Below, one piece after another: positions 45,592 through 52,598 of a DNA stretch of 52,598 nucleotides. Made by a program: the position numbers and the translations under genes. The notes under the pieces were generated by a model. The model was not told the origin of the DNA. It made no database searches and saw only the letters and a list, made by a program, of their open reading frames with translations. Position 1 is the stretch's first letter. Each line of letters starts with the position of its first letter. The DNA comes from Chromera velia (taxonomy: Eukaryota > Sar > Chromeraceae): the NCBI GenBank assembly GCA_018398765.1, contig JAHBMJ010004152.1:10001-62598 (forward strand), read 5' to 3'.

Positions 45592-46485
45592 TGACCATGT
45601 TTGATTTGATTTAATTTGATTTGATTTAAGGTAGGGCTTAAGCTCAAATCAAATATCCAGTCAGGGAGGACCTAGTGTTTAAAGACCTATCAAATACGAT
45701 CAAATATTTGATCAATATGACTTTCAACCTCAAATATGAAGGTCCCGAAAAAACTTTTGCAAGTACCGATCCGTCACGCATGCTGATTTAAATAAAAAAA
45801 CCTAAATCTTGATGGTTTGCTCTCAAAAAAAAACGTTTTGAGCTACACTGAAATTGATGTTTCACCTCCTTTTACTTCATGCAGAGGTAAACCGATCAGC
45901 TGAACGTTTTCCCAAACAGCTGTATTAACTTTTCTGGTGCTGGAACATCTTTTACGGCCCCCTTTTTGAGCGTCTGCAAACATTTTACACCCCGTAAAAA
46001 CATGTCATACAATTTGACAGGGTCGAACGGGAAGAAGGAGGCATTTGTTTTTAGAGCCGGGTACGCAAAAAAAATATGGTCCGTGCAAAAGGGGGCAAAT
46101 ATGATTCAGTGTCAGGTGAAAACACTCCGGGTGGGGAAGGCTACCGACCTCTCTATATTCACCTCCAACACAAAGGGCTTGTTGTCAGCCCTGGCGCGGC
46201 ATAGAGGGTAGCCGAACTTACACTGCCACACAGGCATATTTTTTTTACGGAACTGATAAGTTATAATTTTATATATATTTTTTTAAATTTTTGAAACACA
46301 CATCAGAAATGTTCTAATAACTATTGTCATGAGAAAAATGATCAGAGTGACAGTAAGTCAGTGACTCAGTGAGGAACCCTAAAAGGTTAACCTCAAATCT
46401 TACCTCAAATATCAAATATTTGAGCTTGAAGCTCAAATCAAATCAAATCAAATCAAATCAAATATAATCAAATCAAACATGGTCA
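45592..46485. mobile_element. TIR element with (TTTGAT)n termini, 894 bp
   Basis: Both ends carry TGACCATGTTTGATTTGATT in inverted orientation, followed by more TTTGAT units and AAGCTCAAAT. No target duplication is evident. Inside, a plus-strand frame at 45966-46211 encodes a Lys-rich peptide of 81 residues that I do not recognise and do not call as a gene. Likely a non-autonomous DNA transposon. Confidence 0.65.
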
Positions 46486-46707
46486 CTAGATTTGTCCTTA
46501 TAAGTTTGGACCTATAAAAAAAAAAAAATGTGACCCTTAACAACGGTATAAAGCGACCCAGTCTATATGACAGTGAATCGCGGGGGAACCCAGATTCCCA
46601 TAGCATAAATCCTAATCTTAATCCTTTGTTTTCTCTAGTATTTTCTGTATGAGCCGGACCCACAGCAAATATTCAAAGATTGATAAATTATATTATTAAA
46701 ATGTAAA

Positions 46708-46742
46708 TGCTATAGTATACAGTAGTACTGTATACTATAGCA
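46708..46742. other. Perfect 17-bp inverted repeat
   Basis: Arms 46708-46724 (TGCTATAGTATACAGTA) and 46726-46742 are perfectly complementary around a single G. It lies in AT-rich intergenic DNA with no obvious partner feature. Confidence 0.85.
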
Positions 46743-46936
46743 TGCACTGAAAGTAAATGACTTCATAACTTTTATTTTAAAGTGCATGGTTGATAGCATT
46801 AGTTAGTATTAGTTTGGCTGTTCATGAAACTTATTTCCTAGTTGTTTTAAGACTCAATTCAGGTTCTTTTCGGTATATCACGTGTGTGATACAAAGCATG
46901 TACGTATGATATGAATCTTTAATGCATAGCATTGCA

Positions 46937-47496
46937 TACATGCAGAACCTGCACATCATTGCAGTCATTGATCACTTCGAAAAGGTTCTAGAAAAGGTTT
47001 TAGCTCACTGTGCCCAAGGCAGCCAGTGTGTCGGGGATAATTTGGGAGTTTCCCCCCCTTTTTCTCCCTCTTTGATTCGTTGGGTTCTCTCTTCAACGCT
47101 GTTCAAGCTCGCTTTTCTTTGAGGCTTTCCCGCAACGACCCTCTCCCGACCCCTCCCTCTCAACAAGTTGAAACAAGTCCACCTGCCACCGTCTGCTTTC
47201 GTCCGTTGTCCAACCAGTCTGTTTTGCTCTTTTTGGTCAGGATCCTTGAATCCACGATGATCTCTCTTTTCAACTAATTGTCCCTACCGTCCTGTCTTCC
47301 TGGCAGCCACCAGGATGTTTTGACTTTCTACGTTGAATCACCGGAGTTGGCAAGAAGCCCTCCTCCTCTGCCTTCAGCAGGCCAGAGGAAGACGAAGAGG
47401 AAGAGGACCCTTCTGTTGCCAAGCATGGGGCGGCCTCGCGTTCTCGGGACTCACTGTGACTTGAAGGAGCCTGCAGGACGGACGAGCGACAAATAG
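46937..47496 (+). CDS. Possible exons of an unknown gene, weak
   Basis: After an acceptor-like CATGCAG at 46936, plus reads a helical segment (HIIAVIDHFEKVLEKVLAHC). A second acceptor CTGGCAG near 47306 precedes QDVLTFYVESPELARSPPPL and a basic tail ending in TAG near 47496. Joining the two in phase is not shown, and no start is visible. This could be a gene end or chance. Confidence 0.25.
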
Positions 47497-47499
47497 AGA

Positions 47500-48205
47500 G
47501 CAGCAATTCTCAGATAAATAGGAATTCTGCAAGGCGCCAAGACCGAAAAGGAAAAGTACGCAAAAATGGGAAGGAGAGACACACAGAGAGATATGAAGAA
47601 AAAGAAGAAGAAGAAGAAAAATAAGGAGAAGGTAGGCAGCTTCAGTGAATGCCGTTCAAGGCAGTTAACAAAAGAAAGGGAAGCAAAACCCAAACAGACT
47701 TCAGATACACGGCCTGCATGCACAGGATGGGCCCACTGGCACTGCGAGCGAACAAACCGTCGAGCCATGGGATCGAGTGGCGGATTTATATTCTCACAGC
47801 GAGAGAGATTGAATGATCGAACGAGTGTGTAAGTGCATGCATGGGTAGTGGGGGGGCACATGCAAGGGAGGGCTCGGAGGTCGGGGAGTAGAGAGAGAAG
47901 CAGCTAGTTCTCTCGCTCTCGAGAATTCACGTACAATGATTGATGACTGCGGAAGCACCGGGCACATTTGAACAAAGAACAGCGAGCTCCCTACCCCTGA
48001 CCCCGACCATCGTTCGGAGACGCCCCCCCCCCCTCTCTCTGTGTCTCAGAGCTTCAACATCAGCACCAGCACTCGGAAAGAGAAAAAAAAGCAGACGCAG
48101 AGGCAGAAGAACGAGCAAGCACAGAGGTAGAGTCACAGACACTGCGGCACAAGGACGTACGGCCAAAGGGGAGTGTCCAAAAACGTTCAGGCAGGGGACA
48201 CCCAG
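47500..48205. other. Intergenic, no gene seen
   Basis: Purine-rich DNA with short GAA and GA tracts. Open frames look like repeat translations. Confidence 0.5.
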
Positions 48206-48574
48206 TTAAAGCTGTTCTTCTTTTTCTGATACTTCCTCACTCACCTCCTTCTCCCTTTTCTCCTTCTTCTTCTTTTCCGTTTTCTTCTTCATCTTCTCTG
48301 TATTCATTTGGTCGTTTTCTTTAACTTCTTGTGCCACGCCCTCATATTCTTCGCTGGCACGTCTCTCATCCTCTTTTTCCTGCTTCCTCCGTTGTTTCTT
48401 CTCCTTCCTCTGTTCTCTCTCCTCTCCCGTCTCCGTCTCCATCCCTTGTCCCTCCCCCTCTTCTCCGTCACCTCCCGTCTCCCCCTCAGCCTTCTTCTTT
48501 CTCTTGCGGGAAACGGCCCCGTCACGGGGGGTTCCATCCCCCCCTTTCGCACTCGCCGCCGCCGCTCCGCCGGC
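48206..48574 (-). CDS. Duplicate terminal exon B of the Lys/Glu-rich gene
   Basis: On minus, acceptor TTGCAG opens the frame at 48574. The first 68 codons match exon A at 50734 almost exactly, including the acceptor and about 45 bases of intron. It then diverges into a KEK-rich tail (KKKTEKKKKEKREKE) and ends at TAA 48206-48208. The entering phase is the same as exon A, so the upstream exon could splice to either. It may be an alternative last exon or a dead duplicate. Confidence 0.45.
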   Translation of the reverse strand, partial: AGGAAAASAKGGDGTPRDGAVSRKRKKKAEGETGGDGEEGEGQGMETETGEEREQRKEKKQRRKQEKEDERRASEEYEGVAQEVKENDQMNTEKMKKKTEKKKKEKREKEVSEEVSEKEEQL

Positions 48575-48619
48575 CTGCAACCAGCAACGACGAAGACAAC
48601 GAATACACCGAAAGGAGCC
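48369..48619. repeat. 251-bp segmental duplication, copy B
   Basis: Identical to 50529-50779 except at two positions (48420 and 48618), an offset of exactly 2160 bases. It covers the start of the terminal exon, its acceptor and intron flank. Confidence 0.95.
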
Positions 48620-49004
48620 AACAGAACGTTGAAGGAAAAAAGACAAGGCTGTGAAACAAGGGAAGTTGGCACTGTCAGGAAAGGCAAACACGAAGCGAGC
48701 CTCGAACTGGAGGAGTAGGAAGGAACGAATAACCGAAGAACAGCGAAGACAAAAAAAAAATGGAAACAAGTGAAAGCCGTCAGAGATTGTAGAGGCAGAA
48801 ACGAAACAAATACGGGAGCCAATTTAGATGAACCAGAATGTGTGTCGACCAAGGCTTCGCTTCTCCTTCATGCCGGATAGAAAATGACACAAAAGAGATC
48901 AACACAAAAGAGAGAAGGGGTATATGACGGATAGACGGCTGGACAGCCCACATGCGTATTTGCTTGAAGATGCACAACCAGACAGATTGTCAGAGATATT
49001 GGCC

Positions 49005-49038
<34 letters not shown>

Positions 49039-49351
49039 CACAGAAAGACCGCCCCAGAGAAGGAAGAGAAGGAGAGAGAGAAGAAATGACGGACGGATAG
49101 TTAAGAAGACCTGTAGACAGTTGCTGTAGGAGAAGAGACTGAAAGAGAGAAGGACGCAGCCCGAATCAACCGCCGCAATCCATACAACGCGAGTCCGCAT
49201 TTTGTTTTTGCGCAGAGAGAAACAAAACTTCCCTTGGTGGAGGCTGAGAGACAGACTATACAGACTGTATCGTCTTTTCTTTCCCTTTTTTTCTTTCTTC
49301 ATTCTCTTTTGTTTTTTTCTTTCTTCTTTTGGCAGTCAGACAGACAGACAG
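48620..49351. other. Non-coding interval with (GA)n
   Basis: Intron or intergenic DNA between exon B and exon A. It holds a GA microsatellite at about 49007-49036 and T-rich DNA near 49270-49330. No coding signal. Confidence 0.5.
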
Positions 49352-50734
49352 TCAGACAGAGAGAGAGACAGACAGACCGACCCCTGATGATAGTGAGATG
49401 GAAGCGGGTGTGAGCCCCCCTCCCAGTGGGTGCAGAGCTTCCTCGGACACGCATCTTTCATCTCCCCCCCCCCCTCTCTCCTCTCTCCCGCGCTTCTTCT
49501 TTTTGTGGGACGACTGAGGAGGAGGCTGGACCTCTTCATCACTTTCCTCTTCTTCTGTCCCTCTGTTGTCCTTCTTCTTGTTGCCCTTCTGGGGCTGCAT
49601 CGGAGAGTCTTTCTTCCCCCGTCCCTCTTTATCCCTCCCTTTCCCTTTTTCACTTTTCGGCTGCTTCTGTGCGGCTGGGGGGGGGGAGGAGGTGACACTG
49701 CCGGACTTCCCCTTCTTGGCAGCAGAAGAGGCTGGGGCAGAAGCTGGGGGGCGATGGGGATTGAGGAAAGAAGCTTTTTCACGTTTCCCCTTTCCCTTGT
49801 CCCCCTCTCCCTCCTTCTTCTTGTCTTTTTTCTTTTCGTTTTCTGCCTTTACCTCCTCTTCCTCTTCATCAACGACGCACTCCCGTTTGTCATTCTCATC
49901 TTCGAATTCGCATCTTTCACGGTCCTTCTTTTTCTTCTTCTTCTTCTTCTTCTTCGTCTCCACCATCTCTTCGTGCCCTCCTTCTTCTCCCCCCTCATCG
50001 TCTGCGTCCCCCTCCTCTGGAATGATTCCCAGAAGACGAGCAGAGGCAGAACCAGGAAAGTTGTCCCCCGCTTCATCTTTTTTCTTTTTCTTCTTCTTCT
50101 GCACCTCTCCGTGCCCTCCTTCTTCCCCCTCATCGTCTGCGTCCCCCTCCTCTGGAATGATTCCGAGGAGGCGAGCAGAAGCAGAGCCAGGGAAGTCGTC
50201 GGCCGCTCTGTCTTTCTTTTTCTTTTTCTCCTTTGGACTCATCTCCCCTTCTCTTTCTCCTTCTCCATCCTCTTCCTGCCCTGGAACTATCCCGAGAAGA
50301 CGCGCGGAGGCAAAGCCAGGCAAGCGAGCAGAGGCAGAGGCAGAGGCGGAAGAGGAGGAGGACGAGGACGAAAAATCGCCCCCTTGGGTCTCCTCACCTT
50401 CCCTATTCGCAGCCTCCCTCTCCCTCTTCGCCTTATTCCTCTTCTTCTTCATCTCTCTCTTCTCCTCAACTTTTTCGTCTTCCACCATCCCCTCCTCTTC
50501 CTCGAGATCATCTCTTCCCTTTTCCGTTTCCTCTTTTTCCTGCTTCCTCCGTTGTTTCTTCTCCTTCCTCTGTTCTCTCGCCTCTCCCGTCTCCGTCTCC
50601 ATCCCTTGTCCCTCCCCCTCTTCTCCGTCACCTCCCGTCTCCCCCTCAGCCTTCTTCTTTCTCTTGCGGGAAACGGCCCCGTCACGGGGGGTTCCATCCC
50701 CCCCTTTCGCACTCGCCGCCGCCGCTCCGCCGGC
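49352..50734 (-). CDS. Lys/Glu-rich (KEKE-type) protein, terminal exon A
   Basis: The minus exon opens after the acceptor GTTGCAG at 50734 and runs 460 codons to a TGA within a TCTG repeat at 49352. The product is extremely charged: alternating Lys and Glu/Asp blocks, poly-Lys runs, a Ser-rich stretch, and three copies of SARLLGI(I/V)P (two inside a near-identical 40-residue unit, FPGSASARLLGIIPEEGDAD). Such proteins are often nucleolar or chaperone-associated, but I assign no function. The last residues, translated from the repeat, may not be genuine. The phase fits an upstream exon at 52307-52450. Confidence 0.55.
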   Translation of the reverse strand, partial: AGGAAAASAKGGDGTPRDGAVSRKRKKKAEGETGGDGEEGEGQGMETETGEAREQRKEKKQRRKQEKEETEKGRDDLEEEEGMVEDEKVEEKREMKKKRNKAKREREAANREGEETQGGDFSSSSSSSSASASASARLPGFASARLLGIVPGQEEDGEGEREGEMSPKEKKKKKDRAADDFPGSASARLLGIIPEEGDADDEGEEGGHGEVQKKKKKKKDEAGDNFPGSASARLLGIIPEEGDADDEGGEEGGHEEMVETKKKKKKKKKKDRERCEFEDENDKRECVVDEEEEEVKAENEKKKDKKKEGEGDKGKGKREKASFLNPHRPPASAPASSAAKKGKSGSVTSSPPPAAQKQPKSEKGKGRDKEGRGKKDSPMQPQKGNKKKDNRGTEEEESDEEVQPPPQSSHKKKKRGREERGGGGDERCVSEEALHPLGGGLTPASISLSSGVGLSVSLSV

Positions 50735-50779
50735 CTGCAACCAGCAACGACGAAGACAACGAATACACCGAAAGGAGTC
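50529..50779. repeat. 251-bp segmental duplication, copy A
   Basis: Partner of 48369-48619, with two differences. It includes the terminal-exon acceptor and the first codons of exon A. Confidence 0.95.
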
Positions 50780-52078
50780 ACAAAAGAACTGTCAAGAACA
50801 GAAAGAGAAAACACAGAAAGACGAGGGGAGTGACAATCAGCGATTGAAGAGACAAAGACGAAAGGCAGTCAAAAACCATGCAGACTTTCTCTCATCGCTT
50901 CCAGGACAGCGAAAGACTTGGCAACAACAACTGACTGTTTCTTTTCCCTTCTCCCCCAACTGACCCACAAACAGATGGACAGATAGAAAGAAAACAACCC
51001 CCTCCCCCAACGCACACACAGAGGGGTGGGTGAGGGGAGAGATCATGCTTCATGTACACAACGGAGAATGGAAAAAAACAGGGACAAAGAAAAAGGAACA
51101 ACGCGGCTGTGTCTCTCCTCCTCTCTGTCTCTCTTCTCTTCGTTTCACGCACATAACAGGCAAGAAAAGGCAGATAGACAAAAGGAACGAAAGACAAATA
51201 GAAAGAAAGAAAGAAAAAAAGAAAGAAAGAAAGAAAGAAAGAAAGAAAAAACGAAGGAAGGTAAGAAAAAAAAAGAGAAAGAAGGAAGGTAAGAAACAAA
51301 CAAAGAAAGCAGTACTTCACTTTTGCTTCCGTGACAGAGAGACTGATGGATGGATATACACACAGACAGACAGACAGACAGACAGACAGAGAGACAGAGT
51401 TTACAGCCGGAAGAAGGGGATCACACACTAATTCATCATTTGTTTGTTCATCAACCTAATCATTCATCCATTCCGTCATTCATCCAGCCGTCCATCCATG
51501 CATTCAGTCAGTCAGTCAGCAAGTCGTCGTGGCATTTGTCTATTCAGTGACAGCACACTACCAACATTGATGCTTTGGATGGAAAGGTGCAGTGATACAG
51601 GAACAGAAAAGAAGATCAACAGACACCAAGATAGAGGGGAAGCGGAAGACCAAGATGCACAAAGAGAGCCCGACAAACGGAAACACAGACAGGCAGAGAG
51701 ATCAATTCACAGACGATACGGTTCCTTTCCCTCCTTGTCTTCATGAACACAACACCCAAAAAGAAAGAAAGCAACGAAGACAAAAGAACATGACGATAAC
51801 TCAGACAAAGTGGGCAGGGGGCCCGAAAGGGGAGAGTTAAGCGCCCCTTGCCTCTCCACCTCCCGACAGACTTTCACGTGATCACTGGGTTCAAACGTTA
51901 ATCCTCTGCTGCTTCCCCTCAAGACAAACAGACAGACAGACAGACAGACGGACAGACTATATGTTTCTTCTTCTCCCTTCTTTTCTTCATGAACACAACA
52001 GACAAAAAGAAAGAAAGAACAAAGACAACAGACGGACAGACAGACAGACGGACGGACGGACGGACGGACGGACGGACG

Positions 52079-52109
<31 letters not shown>

Positions 52110-52306
52110 AGGCAGACAGACAGAGGCCTAAAAAGAAAAGCGAGACCAATTGAGAGGCATCCTACACAGGGAGGGACCATGTATTCGCCTCGCGATTCTA
52201 TTTTCTTTTCTCTTCTCCATGACCATCGACTCTCCCTTCCTTTCCAGCTCACAATGACCACAGACAGTCAAACAGAAAGTGACAGAGGAAGGCAGACACG
52301 ACAGAC
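50780..52306. other. Intron-like interval rich in simple repeats
   Basis: Lies between the candidate exon at 52307 and exon A. Contains GAAA (51190-51250), CAGA (51364-51390), ATTC-type (51430-51500) and CAGA/CGGA (52033-52120) repeats, one CATATAG module (about 51935-51985), and a duplicated string TTCATGAACACAACA followed by AAAAAGAAAGAAAG at 51740 and 51987. No coding signal. Confidence 0.6.
52033..52120 (+). repeat. (CAGA)n and (CGGA)n simple repeat
   Basis: CAGA units flank a central block of about eight CGGA units. Open frames here are not genes. Confidence 0.95.
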
Positions 52307-52450
52307 CTTCAGACCCTGTGCCGCCTCCAAAAGCTCCCACAAACGATTTTTTTCCGCTTCGCTCAAGATCATCTGCAGGCTCGGCTTCTCCGGCAAAGCA
52401 ATCCCAAGCTTCTCGCACTGCATCCACCGAGCAACCCATTTGAAGCGCAT
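52307..52450 (-). CDS. Candidate upstream exon of the Lys/Glu-rich gene
   Basis: Minus frame from ATG 52450 to donor GTCTGT (exon end 52307) gives 48 residues with helical, non-repeat composition (MRFKWVARWMQCEKLG, then LSEAEKNRLWELLEAAQG). The donor is phase 0, matching both acceptors at 50734 and 48574. The frame is open further upstream to about 52550, so the exon could start earlier. Family unknown. Confidence 0.4.
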
Positions 52451-52598
52451 GCACCGAGTCGGACTTTCAAACAGACATGCATACCAACCGGTTCCCCCCC
52501 CCCCAAAGAGAGAGACCGACAAAGAGACAGAGACAGACACACAGACACACACAGGAAGAGAAAGTCTGAGAGAGAAAGAGAGAGAGGGGGGGGGGGGG

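Noticed and set aside
49430-50963. Two plus-strand open frames of about 465 codons opposite the Lys/Glu-rich exon
   Set aside because: They read poly-Phe/Leu/Ser strings, the antisense of Lys/Glu codons. The minus strand has the acceptor and phase match.
1-52598. CRISPR array, rRNA or tRNA genes
   Set aside because: No spaced direct-repeat array, cloverleaf with conserved arms, or rRNA core sequence was seen. The direct repeats present are microsatellites, LTRs or MITEs.

Overview
This is nuclear DNA from a complex, plastid-bearing eukaryote. Genes have GT-AG introns, simple repeats are abundant, one protein carries a two-part secondary-plastid targeting leader, and one gene is a PTEN phosphatase. 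A chromerid alveolate alga such as Chromera velia fits best, but that is inference. I saw no rRNA, tRNA or CRISPR array.

Layout. (1) 1-2942, plus: 3' part of an unknown gene (exons 689-756, 1232-1282, 1674-2942). (2) 2943-5093: no gene, one MITE. (3) 5094-12751: a decayed Ty3/gypsy chromovirus on minus (gag, PR, RT-RNase H, IN, chromodomain) between 269-bp direct repeats, with a fragment of a TIR transposon inside. (4) 15527-16114, minus: single-exon plastid-targeted membrane protein, head-to-head with (5) 16775-22660, plus: an eight-exon PTEN-like phosphatase whose catalytic motifs are all intact; one intron holds an assembly gap. (6) 22661-25188: AT-rich, almost empty. (7) 25189-44845: a large Ty1/copia-type element on minus, invaded by a 3.4-kb TIR transposon, a hAT remnant that itself carries a MITE, another MITE and a GGTTAC-ended element. 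(8) 45592-46485: a further TIR element. (9) 48206-52450, minus: a lysine/glutamate-rich gene whose last-exon acceptor is duplicated.

The host genes are few; the transposon layers are the most informative part. Four insertions have visible target-site duplications, and removing three of them restores the copia reading frame. The copia polyprotein has 27 in-frame TAA/TAG codons and no internal TGA until the expected end, while the gypsy element has both kinds of stop. The two gypsy terminal repeats differ by 28 transitions and no transversions or indels. These point to directional C-to-T change in mobile DNA, or less likely to stop-codon recoding.
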